Of a stretch of DNA of 64,000 bases, positions 1 to 7,852 are shown one piece after another; within the stretch, counting starts at the first letter, position 1; every line of letters begins with the position of its first letter. The stretch lies in assembly GCA_040399685.1 (NCBI GenBank), contig JBBART010000002.1:124001-188000 (forward strand), written 5' to 3'. Position numbers and translations under genes: made by a program. Origin of the DNA: CAIQQQ01 sp040399685 (GTDB taxonomy: Bacteria > Pseudomonadota > Alphaproteobacteria > Acetobacterales > Acetobacteraceae). Under the pieces are notes generated by a model. It ran no database searches, was not told where the DNA came from, and saw only the letters and a list, made by a program, of their open reading frames with translations.

Positions 1-1
1 C

Positions 2-508
2 AGCCTGGTGGTGGATGAGGACGAGATCGTGGAAAAGGAAATCGTGGCGGGCATCGCTTATTCGCGTGACGAAGCGAAGATGACCGTCAAAAGCGTGCCG
101 GACCGGCCGGGCATCGCCGCTGGAATTTTCGGGCCTCTGTCCGAAGCCGGCATTAACGTGGACATGATCGTCCAGAACGTGTCGGACGACGGCACGACCG
201 ACATGACCTTCACCCTCAGCCGCAGCGACCTCGCACGCGCCCAGGCAAAGCTCGGCGAACTGCGCGATCAGATCGGTTATTCCGAGCTGTTGTGCGACCC
301 GCATGTGGCCAAGATCTCGGTGGTGGGCGTGGGCATGCGCAGCCATGCCGGCGTGGCCGCCACGATGTTCCGCACGCTGGCCGAGAAGTCGATCAACATT
401 CAGGTCATCTCCACCAGCGAGATCAAGGTGAGCGTGCTGATCGGAGCCGATTACACCGAGCTGGCGGTGCGTGCGCTGCACAGCGCGTATGGTCTTGATG
501 CCGCCTGA
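2..508 (+). CDS. lysC: aspartate kinase, C-terminal part (truncated by window start)
   Basis: This is the C-terminal regulatory half of aspartokinase, which phosphorylates aspartate in the first step of lysine, threonine, methionine and diaminopimelate synthesis. The visible part holds two ACT domains: the first contains the run VPDRPGIAAGIFGPLSEAGI and the second the run VVGVGMRSHAGVAATMFRTL. Both are typical of the effector-binding tandem ACT module of LysC. The kinase domain lies upstream of the window. The stop codon overlaps the start of the next gene by 11 nt, so the two are probably co-transcribed. The identification rests on the ACT motifs and on the lysC-ptsP neighbourhood known in alphaproteobacteria. 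Confidence 0.93.
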   Translation, partial: SLVVDEDEIVEKEIVAGIAYSRDEAKMTVKSVPDRPGIAAGIFGPLSEAGINVDMIVQNVSDDGTTDMTFTLSRSDLARAQAKLGELRDQIGYSELLCDPHVAKISVVGVGMRSHAGVAATMFRTLAEKSINIQVISTSEIKVSVLIGADYTELAVRALHSAYGLDAA

Positions 509-1619
509 TTTCATCCTGCCGCCGCGTTCTTCCCAAACTGAGCGGCTGCGTCTGGCCCGGCTTCGTCTTGGGCGTCTGTCCGTGCGCGGATGTGAATTTC
601 TGGGCTGCGAGACCGCCATCATGGGCGGGGCGATGAGTTGGGTCAGTGATCGCACCCTGGTGTCGGCCATCTCCAATGCTGGCGGTTTCGGCGTCATCGC
701 CTGCGGGTCGATGTCGCCGGCACTGCTGGATGCCGAGATCGCCGCCACAAGGGCACGGACGCTGCAGCCGTTCGGCGTCAACCTGATCACGATGCATCCG
801 CAGCTGACGGAGTTGATCGCTGTCTGTCACAGCCACAAGGTCAGCCATATCGTGCTGGCCGGCGGCATTCCGCCCGGCCACGCTGTGCGCGCCATCAAGG
901 ATGGCGGCGCCAAGCTGATCTGTTTCGCGCCCGCCCTGGTGCTGGCGCGCCGTCTGGCGAAAACCGGGGCCGATGCGCTGGTCATCGAGGGTTCGGAGGC
1001 GGGCGGCCATATCGGACCGGTGTCGTTGACCGTTCTGGCGCAGGAGATCTTGCCGGTTATCCGCGATATCCCGGTGTTCGTGGCCGGCGGCCTCGGCCGT
1101 GGCGAGGCGATTTTGGCCTATCTGGAGATGGGGGCGGCCGGCGCGCAGTTGGGCACACGGTTCGCCGCCGCCACCGAAAGCATCGCGCATCCGAATTTCA
1201 AGTATGCCTTCCTGCGCGCCAATGCCCGCGATGCGCGGCCATCGGTGCAACTGGATGAGAATTTTCCGGTCATCCCCGTGCGCGGTCTGGTCAATGCCGG
1301 AACGAAGCGGTTCATGGCCCATCAGGCCGACATCATCGCGCGCGTGAATGCGGGCGCCTTGTCGCGTGAGGAAGGGCAGCTTTCGATCGAACATTTTTGG
1401 TCCGGCGCACTGCGGCGCGCGGTGATCGACGGGGATGTGGAGAACGGCTCGGTGATGGCGGGCCAGTCGGTGGGGCTGGTCACGCGCGAGCAGCCGATTG
1501 CCGAGATCATCGCCGAGATGGTGGGCCAGGCGCTCGACGCCCTGGCAGCGCGCGACATGGAAATGACGGCAGATGCCGGACTTGGCCAATTTGGCCATAG
1601 TTTCGCCGTTCCTGTCTGA
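498..1619 (+). CDS. nitronate monooxygenase / 2-nitropropane dioxygenase family flavoprotein
   Basis: This is a TIM-barrel FMN enzyme of 373 residues in the nitronate monooxygenase/FabK-like family. Members oxidise alkyl nitronates or act as enoyl-ACP reductases; the substrate here cannot be told. Visible marks are the N-terminal strand MGGAMSWVSD with a following GGFGVI loop, the family signature GSEAGGH at about residues 165-171 (the His is the usual catalytic base), and the phosphate-binding GGLGRGEA. The ATG at 498 was chosen because an upstream start would extend it further into lysC. The core begins only about 40 residues in, so the N-terminus is longer than usual. It lies between lysC and ptsP in the same orientation. 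Confidence 0.85.
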   Translation: MPPDFILPPRSSQTERLRLARLRLGRLSVRGCEFLGCETAIMGGAMSWVSDRTLVSAISNAGGFGVIACGSMSPALLDAEIAATRARTLQPFGVNLITMHPQLTELIAVCHSHKVSHIVLAGGIPPGHAVRAIKDGGAKLICFAPALVLARRLAKTGADALVIEGSEAGGHIGPVSLTVLAQEILPVIRDIPVFVAGGLGRGEAILAYLEMGAAGAQLGTRFAAATESIAHPNFKYAFLRANARDARPSVQLDENFPVIPVRGLVNAGTKRFMAHQADIIARVNAGALSREEGQLSIEHFWSGALRRAVIDGDVENGSVMAGQSVGLVTREQPIAEIIAEMVGQALDALAARDMEMTADAGLGQFGHSFAVPV

Positions 1620-1633
1620 GAGACCCCGGGGCC

Positions 1634-3886
1634 ATGTCAACGCCCCGTCGCCTGCTGGCCAGATTGCGAAACCTCATGGCCCATGGCGATACGGGGCCGG
1701 GGGTGCACGACCTGCCGGCGCTGGCGCAACTGGTGGCCGGCGAACTCGTCAGCGAAGTGTGCTCCGTCTATGTCTCGCGCGGCGGCGACATGCTGGAGCT
1801 GACGGCCACGCAAGGATTGCGCGCCGAATCGGTGGGCCGCACGCGCCTGCGGGTGGGCGAGGGGCTTGTGGGGCTCGCGGCCGCCACCGGCGAGACGCTC
1901 AATTTGCCGGATGCACAGAACCATCCCTCGTTCGCCTATCGGCCTGAAACCGGCGAGGATGCGTTTGCCTCGCTGCTGGCGGTGCCGGTCCGGCGCGCCG
2001 GACGCATCCTGGGCGTGCTCGTGGTGCAGAACCGTGCGCCGCGTCGGTATGAGCCCGACGAGGTGGAGGTGCTGGAGACGGTGGCCATGCTGCTGGCCGA
2101 GTTGCTGGCGGCCGGCCAGCCGGAGCGCGCCGAAACCGGGCTTGGCGCCATGCTGCCGCGCCGCTTCGGGGCGGTTGGCCTGGCGCCCGGCATCGTCATT
2201 GGCCCGGTGGTGCTGCATTTCAGCGGCGTGGCCCCGCTGCGGCTGCTGTCCGACGATCCAGACCGCGAGCAGGTCCGGCTTGAGCAGGCGTGGGAGGCGA
2301 TGCAGCGCGGCATTGACCGCATGATCAACGATCAGCTTCCCCAGCCCCAGGGCCGGAAGGCGGCGGATGCCAACGCGTCGCGCGAGATCCTCGAAGCCTA
2401 TCGACTGGTGGCCGCCGATGCCGGCTGGCTGCGGCGGGTGAACGAGGCCATCCGCAGCGGCTTGTCCGCCGAGGCCGCCGTCGCCCGTGTGGCCGGCGAA
2501 TTGCGCGACCGGATGCGGCGGATCACCGATCCCTATCTGCGGGAGCGCCTGGCGGATCTGGAGGACATGGCGGGCAGGCTGCTGTCCAATCTGGACGGTG
2601 CCCAGGTGCATGCCGCTGTGCCGCCTGGCGCCATCCTGCTCGCCCGCCGCCTGGGGCCGGCCGAGTTGATTGACTGGCACGCCCGCGGCATCGCTGGCGT
2701 GGTGATTGAGGAAGGCAGTCCGGGCGGGCACGCGGCCATCCTGGCGCGGGCCTTGGGCATTCCGGCTTTGGGCGGTGCACGCGGCGTGGTCGAGAGTGCG
2801 GATCTCGGCGACGAGGCGGTACTGGACGGCGATGAGAACCAGATTTTCCTCCGCCCCGAGCAGCTTCTGAAAGCCGGCTACCTGCATGTGATCGAAGCGC
2901 GTGCGGCCCGTCAGGCCGGTTGGGCGTCTTTGCGCGACACGCCGGCGATCACGCGCGACGGCACCAAGATCCGGCTGATGCTCAATGTCGGCCTCGCCAT
3001 GGAACTGACCCAACTGACCGCCACGGGTGCCGAGGGCATCGGCCTGTTCCGTACCGAGATCGCCATGCTGGCGCGCGGTGCCGTGATCGACACGCCCGAG
3101 CAGGCGGCTGTGTATGGGCGGGTGCTGGACGCCGCCGGGGATTTGCCGGTGCTGTTCCGCACGCTGGACTTGGGCGGCGACAAATTGCTGCCCGGCAGTC
3201 CGCCACCGGAGGAGGAAAATCCAGCGATGGGCTGGCGCTCGCTGCGAATCGGCCTCGACCGGCCGGCCCTGCTGCGCCGGCAGTTGCGGGCGCTGTTGCT
3301 GGCGGCCGGTGGTCGGTCGCTGTCGGTGATGTTTCCGATGGTGGCCACGGTGGCCGAGTTCCGCGCCGCCAAGTCGCTGCTGCTGGCGGAGGCGGCCCGG
3401 ATTCGTCCCGCGCCGCTGTCGCTGCAGATCGGCACGATGCTGGAGATCCCGGCGCTGATGTGGCAGTTGCCGGCCTTGCTGCGGGAGGTGGATTTCATCT
3501 CCGTCGGCACCAACGACCTGATGCAGTTCCTGTTCGCGGCTGATCGCGGCGCGCCGCTGCTGGCCAATCGCTACGATCTGTTGTCCCCGCCGGTGCTGGA
3601 CCTGATCGCCGAGCTGGTCGCCAAGACCGGCGCCGCCGGCGTGCCGCTGTCGGTGTGCGGCGAGGCGGCCTCCCGCCCGCTGGAGGCGATGACGCTGATT
3701 GGGCTCGGCGTGCGCACCTTGTCGATGCCGGCTTCCAGCATCCTGCCGCTCAAGGCGCTGCTCGCCGATCTGGACCTGAGCGCGTTCCGCCCGTTCCTCG
3801 AAGCCATCCGCCACACCTCGGCGGGGGCGGCCAGCGTGCGTGAGCCAATCGCCACCTGGGCGCGGGAGCGGTCGCTGACGGTTTAG
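1634..3886 (+). CDS. ptsP: phosphoenolpyruvate-protein phosphotransferase of the nitrogen PTS (EI-Ntr)
   Basis: This is EI-Ntr, which takes phosphate from PEP and passes it to the HPr-like NPr of the regulatory PTS. The 750-residue protein has an N-terminal GAF domain (about 15-165), a swivelling phosphohistidine domain and a C-terminal PEP-binding TIM barrel. The phospho-acceptor is His366 in GSPGGHAAILAR, where GG replaces the more usual TS before the His. PEP-binding landmarks are GLFRTEIAML, the block around DLGGDK, SVGTNDLMQF, and the active-site Cys675 in SVCGEAAS. It starts 14 nt after the monooxygenase-like gene. No other PTS gene is in the window. Identification is secure; the physiological target is unknown. 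Confidence 0.95.
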   Translation: MSTPRRLLARLRNLMAHGDTGPGVHDLPALAQLVAGELVSEVCSVYVSRGGDMLELTATQGLRAESVGRTRLRVGEGLVGLAAATGETLNLPDAQNHPSFAYRPETGEDAFASLLAVPVRRAGRILGVLVVQNRAPRRYEPDEVEVLETVAMLLAELLAAGQPERAETGLGAMLPRRFGAVGLAPGIVIGPVVLHFSGVAPLRLLSDDPDREQVRLEQAWEAMQRGIDRMINDQLPQPQGRKAADANASREILEAYRLVAADAGWLRRVNEAIRSGLSAEAAVARVAGELRDRMRRITDPYLRERLADLEDMAGRLLSNLDGAQVHAAVPPGAILLARRLGPAELIDWHARGIAGVVIEEGSPGGHAAILARALGIPALGGARGVVESADLGDEAVLDGDENQIFLRPEQLLKAGYLHVIEARAARQAGWASLRDTPAITRDGTKIRLMLNVGLAMELTQLTATGAEGIGLFRTEIAMLARGAVIDTPEQAAVYGRVLDAAGDLPVLFRTLDLGGDKLLPGSPPPEEENPAMGWRSLRIGLDRPALLRRQLRALLLAAGGRSLSVMFPMVATVAEFRAAKSLLLAEAARIRPAPLSLQIGTMLEIPALMWQLPALLREVDFISVGTNDLMQFLFAADRGAPLLANRYDLLSPPVLDLIAELVAKTGAAGVPLSVCGEAASRPLEAMTLIGLGVRTLSMPASSILPLKALLADLDLSAFRPFLEAIRHTSAGAASVREPIATWARERSLTV

Positions 3887-3914
3887 GGTTTGGGTGGGAT
3901 TTCAGCAGGAAGAA

Positions 3915-3938
3915 TTTCTTTTTCTGAAGAAAAAGAAA
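3915..3938. terminator. T/A-rich hairpin after ptsP
   Basis: A perfect 10-bp inverted repeat (3915-3924 with 3929-3938) has a TGAA loop and consists almost only of T on one arm and A on the other. It lies 28 nt after the ptsP stop and could end transcripts from either side. It is the first of three hairpins in this convergent gap. Confidence 0.55.
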
Positions 3939-3955
3939 CAAAAAGACTTCTATGC

Positions 3956-3997
3956 GTTGGATGCGTGCCGGGATATCTGCGGCGCTGCGCATCCAAC
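3956..3997. repeat. 10-bp inverted repeat in the ptsP / DUF4337 gap
   Basis: The arms GTTGGATGCG (3956-3965) and CGCATCCAAC (3988-3997) are perfect reverse complements around a 22-nt spacer. The repeat sits between the two T/A hairpins, so the whole gap is a nested symmetrical structure. Such gaps resemble dispersed intergenic elements of Acetobacteraceae; that link is inference. Confidence 0.5.
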
Positions 3998-4012
3998 ACC
4001 TAAAATTTTTTG

Positions 4013-4034
4013 GTTCTTTTTTCTAAAAAAGAAC
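4013..4034. terminator. second T/A-rich hairpin, facing the DUF4337 gene
   Basis: The arms GTTCTTTTTT (4013-4022) and AAAAAAGAAC (4025-4034) are perfect reverse complements with a very tight loop. It lies just downstream of the stop of the leftward gene ending at 4066, and it mirrors the hairpin next to ptsP, as expected of a bidirectional terminator pair. Confidence 0.55.
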
Positions 4035-4065
4035 AACCCTTCCGCTTCTTGCCGCTTTTTCCGCC

Positions 4066-4647
4066 CTAAACGATCCCACTGGCCACCAGTGCTCCAAACA
4101 CGGCGGCACCACCGCCCAAAGCAGCCGCGCCATAGGTCAGAGGCGGCATGCGGGTGACGATGGAGACTGAGGCGAGCACGATGGCGATCTGCAGTGCCCC
4201 GGTTGCCAGTTCGAACTGGTGATAGACGTGGAAGGCATGATCGCGGTCATGCGCGAGGATTTTGGCTTTCTCGAGCAACTGCTTGGCGCCGTCGCCGCTG
4301 CCTGGCTCGTCGGCCATCCGTGCGGCCTCAGCGCGTAGCTTTTCGGCGCGTTTGGCGCCGTCGGTGCCAACGCCCGGCGTGCTGTCGATCACATCGGCCG
4401 ATGACGCATAGACAGCGCGACGAATATTCTTGGCCTGCATGAAGGCATATGTGTCGCTGACCGAGATATGGTGCGTGAGATAGGAGTTCTGCGCGGCCTT
4501 TTCGCCCATTTCGCTCAGCGCCAGGCAGGCTGCCAAAATCGCAATCAGAATCGCGACATTGCGCGGCGATTTATCCGACCCGCCGTGTTCAGCGGCGTGA
4601 TGGGCGCGTTCGAGACCTTCCTGGGCCTGCTCGATCGTCTCGGACAT
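4066..4647 (-). CDS. DUF4337 family membrane protein
   Basis: This is a 193-residue inner-membrane protein of unknown function that looks like a DUF4337 member. A hydrophilic N-terminus (MSETIEQAQEGLERAHHAAE) is followed by a membrane segment at NVAILIAILAACLAL, a charged middle region rich in Ala, Lys and Glu that is probably helical, and two C-terminal hydrophobic segments (ALQIAIVLASVSIV and a Gly/Ala-rich one). The start at 4647 was chosen over the longer frame because the family begins with this MSETIE-type sequence. It is convergent with ptsP and stands alone, with no operon partner. Confidence 0.8.
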   Translation of the reverse strand: MSETIEQAQEGLERAHHAAEHGGSDKSPRNVAILIAILAACLALSEMGEKAAQNSYLTHHISVSDTYAFMQAKNIRRAVYASSADVIDSTPGVGTDGAKRAEKLRAEAARMADEPGSGDGAKQLLEKAKILAHDRDHAFHVYHQFELATGALQIAIVLASVSIVTRMPPLTYGAAALGGGAAVFGALVASGIV

Positions 4648-4740
4648 TTTAAGCCTCCAACATATATTGATCAGTTTTTCACGATGTCTGTGCAACGCGG
4701 GCGGTGTTACCGCACTTATCATACAAATGTTGGAACCGAA

Positions 4741-4815
4741 TGGTGGGCGCGACAGGGATTGAACCTGTGACCCTTCGCGTGTGAAGCGAATGCTCTACCG
4801 CTGAGCTACGCGCCC
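4741..4815 (-). tRNA. tRNA-Val(CAC)
   Basis: Read on the minus strand, the cloverleaf folds completely: acceptor stem GGGCGCG/CGCGCCC, D-arm GCTC...GAGC, anticodon stem TTCGC/GCGAA with loop TTCACAC (anticodon CAC), five-base variable loop, T-arm ACAGG/CCTGT with TTCAATC, discriminator A and an encoded CCA. CAC reads the valine codon GUG. A second valine tRNA (GAC) lies at 33687-33761. Confidence 0.97.
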
Positions 4816-4908
4816 GTTGCCAGGGCCGGGGTAATAGGTCGCGTGGCATAGGGTGTCAAGCGGTGGTCTGATGTAGAGTGTCGAAATGTCATTGTCAGGA
4901 GATGCGTG

Positions 4909-5772
4909 ATGCGACGCAGTGGAATCGCCGGGGCGATAATGGCCGGATGTCTGATCGGACCATTGGCCGCGGAGCCGAACGCATCGTCGCGCACTGCCGC
5001 CCCGATGGCGGCCGGCCGGGCGAGCGCCGAACTGCGATACGCCGGCTATGTCGCGGGGTTGAACGTGAGCAACATTCGCGCTGCGCTAGACCTGCGGCCG
5101 GACGGGTATGAGATGGGCGTCGCCTTTCGCACGGCCGGGCTGCTCGGCTCTTTGTTCCGGGCGGAGAGCATCGCCCGTGTGAACGGCGCGTGGCGCGATG
5201 GGCGGGCGGCGCCTGAGCATTATGCGAGCGCCGGCGTGTGGCGTGGCACGCCGCGTGAGGTCGCCATCGCCTATCCGGATGGACAGCCGCATCTCATAAC
5301 CTTCCTGCCGCCGACGGACCCGGAGCACGAACCCGTGCCAGAGGCGATGCGTCGCAACACCACCGATGCCCTCAGCGCCATTGCCTCACTTGTGCACACG
5401 GTCGCCACGACCGGCGGCTGCGATGGCCATCTGACGACCTATGACGGCAGGCGGGTGTCTGACATCACGGCGCATACCGTGGGGATGGAAACGCTGCCGC
5501 GGGAAAGCCGGTCCAGCTTCAGCGGCCCGGCGCTGCGCTGCGATATGGAAGGCAAGCAGATCGCCGGATTCCCGATCGATGCCGGACCGGATGACATGGT
5601 GCGCAAGGTGCAGCATTCCACGGTGTGGCTCGCCTCGGTGCAGCCTGGCATGCCGGCAGTGCCGCTGCTGATGTCGTTCGAGGTTCGATATCTGGGCCAC
5701 ATGACGGTTTATATGACGCAGGCCCAGCCAGGCGCGCAGATGGCCCAGTTCACGCCCCGTCTTCCGCAGTAG
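4909..5772 (+). CDS. DUF3108 family exported protein
   Basis: This 287-residue secreted or periplasmic protein resembles DUF3108, a family of unknown function. The first 22 or so residues form a signal peptide (basic MRRSG, hydrophobic core, Ala-rich end). The body carries the family-like beginning RYAGYVAGLNV and a pattern of beta strands. The ATG at 4909 is preferred over the GTG at 4906 because AGGAG at 4897-4901 lies 7 nt before it. The last 23 nt overlap the end of ligA on the other strand, so the two transcripts converge with no spacer. No function can be assigned. Confidence 0.8.
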   Translation: MRRSGIAGAIMAGCLIGPLAAEPNASSRTAAPMAAGRASAELRYAGYVAGLNVSNIRAALDLRPDGYEMGVAFRTAGLLGSLFRAESIARVNGAWRDGRAAPEHYASAGVWRGTPREVAIAYPDGQPHLITFLPPTDPEHEPVPEAMRRNTTDALSAIASLVHTVATTGGCDGHLTTYDGRRVSDITAHTVGMETLPRESRSSFSGPALRCDMEGKQIAGFPIDAGPDDMVRKVQHSTVWLASVQPGMPAVPLLMSFEVRYLGHMTVYMTQAQPGAQMAQFTPRLPQ

Positions 5773-7852
5773 AGGCCACCACCGGCTCTGTGCCCGCCAG
5801 CACCCGGAATTCAGCCTCTGTAACGGTGCGGACACCTAGTTCAGCGGCCTTGCGCGCCTTCGAGCCGGCATCGGTGCCGAGCACGACCAGGTCCGTCTTT
5901 TTGGAAACACTGTCCGTGACCTTCGCGCCGAGGCGCTCCGCCAACGCCTTCGCCTCCGGGCGCGACAGCGTGGCAAGCGTGCCGGTGAACACCACCGATT
6001 TGCCGGCCAGTGGCGAGTCTGAGGCCACAGGCGCCACCGCATCGGTGATGCGCAGATAGGTGGCCAACTCGTCTAATTTTTCCCGATTGCGTTGTTCGGC
6101 AAAGAATTCCGCCAGTTCAGTGGCGATGGTCGGGCCGATTCGCAGGATGCTGCCAAGGTCGCTGCGCGCCTCGGAGCCGATCGCCACCGCCTTTTCCATT
6201 TGCTCGCGCCAGTTTTGGAAACTGCCGTAATGTCGCGCCAACAGCTTGGCGTTGGCCTCGCCGATGCGGCGAATGCCGAGGCTGTAGATGAAGCGGTCGA
6301 GCGGCACGGTCCGCCGCTGCTCGATGCTCTGGATGAGGTTTCGCGCCGACAGCTTGCCCCAGCCCTCGCGCACCGCGATCTCGGCTTCGCGGTCCTTGAG
6401 CCGGAAAATATCCGCCGGGCTGGCGATCAGGCGGTCGGCGAAGAATTCCCGCACTGTTTTCTCGCCCAGCCCCTCGATGTCGAACGCGCCGCGTGAGGCG
6501 AGGTGGATCAGGTGCTCCTCGGCCTGGGCGGCGCACACCAGCCCGCCGGTGCAGCGGCGCACCACTTCGCCCGGGGCGCGGATCGCCGGGCTGCCACAGA
6601 CCGGGCAGTGCGACGGTGGCACGAACGGCGCGCTTCCGGGCAGGCGGCGCTCCAGCACCACGGCCACAATCTGCGGAATAACGTCACCGGCGCGTTGCAG
6701 CACCACGGTGTCGCCGACGCGGATGTCCTTGCGGGCAATCTCGTCCTCGTTGTGCAGCGTGGCGCGCGTGACGAGCACACCGCCGACGCCCACGGCGGTG
6801 AGGGCGGCCACCGGGGTGAGGGCGCCGGTGCGGCCCACCTGGATCAGGATGTCTTCAAGCAGCGTGGTGGCGCGTTCGGCTGGGAATTTCCACGCGATCG
6901 CCCATCGCGGCGTGCGCCCGACGAAGCCGAGCCGGGACTGGAGATCCAGCGCGTCGATCTTGTAGACAACGCCGTCAATGTCGTAGGCGAGCCCGGCACG
7001 TTCGGTGGACAGGCGTTCCTGGAACGCGGCCGCCGCGTCGGCATCGGCCAGTGGGGTGTTGAGCGGATTGACGTCAAAACCCCATCCGGCAAGGCGGCCG
7101 AGGAAATCCCAATGGGTGTTGGCCACGGCCTCGCTGGCCTCGCCCATGGCGTAGGCGAACATGCGCAGGGGGCGGGTGGCGGTGATGGCGGCATCCAACT
7201 GCCGCAGGCTGCCCGCCGCCGCGTTGCGCGGGTTGGCGAAGATCTTGTCGCCTGCCGCTTCCTGGGCGGCGTTCAGCGCCAGGAAGTCGGCCTTGGAGAT
7301 GAACACCTCGCCACGAATCTCGATGCGGGCGGGATGTGGCCCGGCCAGCGTGGTGGGGATGGTCTTGATGGTGCGGATATTGGCGGTCACGTCCTCGCCC
7401 TCGCTGCCGTCGCCACGCGTGGCGGCATGCAGCAGGCGGCCCTGCACGTAGGTCAGTGAGATTGACAGCCCATCGATCTTCGGCTCGCCCACGAAGCTGA
7501 GCTTGGGGGCGTGGGTGCCGAGAAACCGGCGGGCGCGCTCGACGAATTCCACGAAATCATCGGCACGGAAGGCGTTGTCGAGCGAGAGCATCGGCACGGC
7601 GTGACGGATTTTGCCGAACCCGCCGGCGGCGGGCGCACCGACGCGCAGGCTAGGCGAATCAGCGCGCACCAGCAGGGGAAACGCGGCCTCGATGGCGGCG
7701 TTGCGCTGGCGCAGGGCATCGTATTCGGCGTCCGAGACGATCGGCGCGTCCTGCTCGTGATACAGCCGGTCGTATTCGGTGAGCCGTGTTGCCAGATCGG
7801 CGAGTTCGCGTTCGGCCTGTTCCGGCGTGGTCGGCAAGGCGGCGTCGCTCAT
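5750..7852 (-). CDS. ligA: NAD-dependent DNA ligase
   Basis: LigA seals nicks in replication and repair using NAD+. The 700-residue protein has the full architecture: Ia and adenylation domain with the nucleotidylated Lys125 in EPKIDGLS and the RGDGSEGEDV loop, OB fold, a four-Cys zinc finger (CPVCGSP then RRCTGGLVC), helix-hairpin-helix repeats (GIRRIGEANAKLL), and a C-terminal BRCT domain beginning near SVVFTGTL. Its ATG overlaps the recN stop in an ATGA arrangement, so translation is probably coupled to recN. It is the last gene of the long leftward run that starts at mraZ. Confidence 0.98.
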   Translation of the reverse strand: MSDAALPTTPEQAERELADLATRLTEYDRLYHEQDAPIVSDAEYDALRQRNAAIEAAFPLLVRADSPSLRVGAPAAGGFGKIRHAVPMLSLDNAFRADDFVEFVERARRFLGTHAPKLSFVGEPKIDGLSISLTYVQGRLLHAATRGDGSEGEDVTANIRTIKTIPTTLAGPHPARIEIRGEVFISKADFLALNAAQEAAGDKIFANPRNAAAGSLRQLDAAITATRPLRMFAYAMGEASEAVANTHWDFLGRLAGWGFDVNPLNTPLADADAAAAFQERLSTERAGLAYDIDGVVYKIDALDLQSRLGFVGRTPRWAIAWKFPAERATTLLEDILIQVGRTGALTPVAALTAVGVGGVLVTRATLHNEDEIARKDIRVGDTVVLQRAGDVIPQIVAVVLERRLPGSAPFVPPSHCPVCGSPAIRAPGEVVRRCTGGLVCAAQAEEHLIHLASRGAFDIEGLGEKTVREFFADRLIASPADIFRLKDREAEIAVREGWGKLSARNLIQSIEQRRTVPLDRFIYSLGIRRIGEANAKLLARHYGSFQNWREQMEKAVAIGSEARSDLGSILRIGPTIATELAEFFAEQRNREKLDELATYLRITDAVAPVASDSPLAGKSVVFTGTLATLSRPEAKALAERLGAKVTDSVSKKTDLVVLGTDAGSKARKAAELGVRTVTEAEFRVLAGTEPVVASTAEDGA

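Noticed and set aside
1637..3814. Open frame of 725 codons on the minus strand opposite ptsP
   Set aside because: It mirrors ptsP in a GC-rich genome, is Gln/Arg/His-rich, shows no domain and has no ribosome site.
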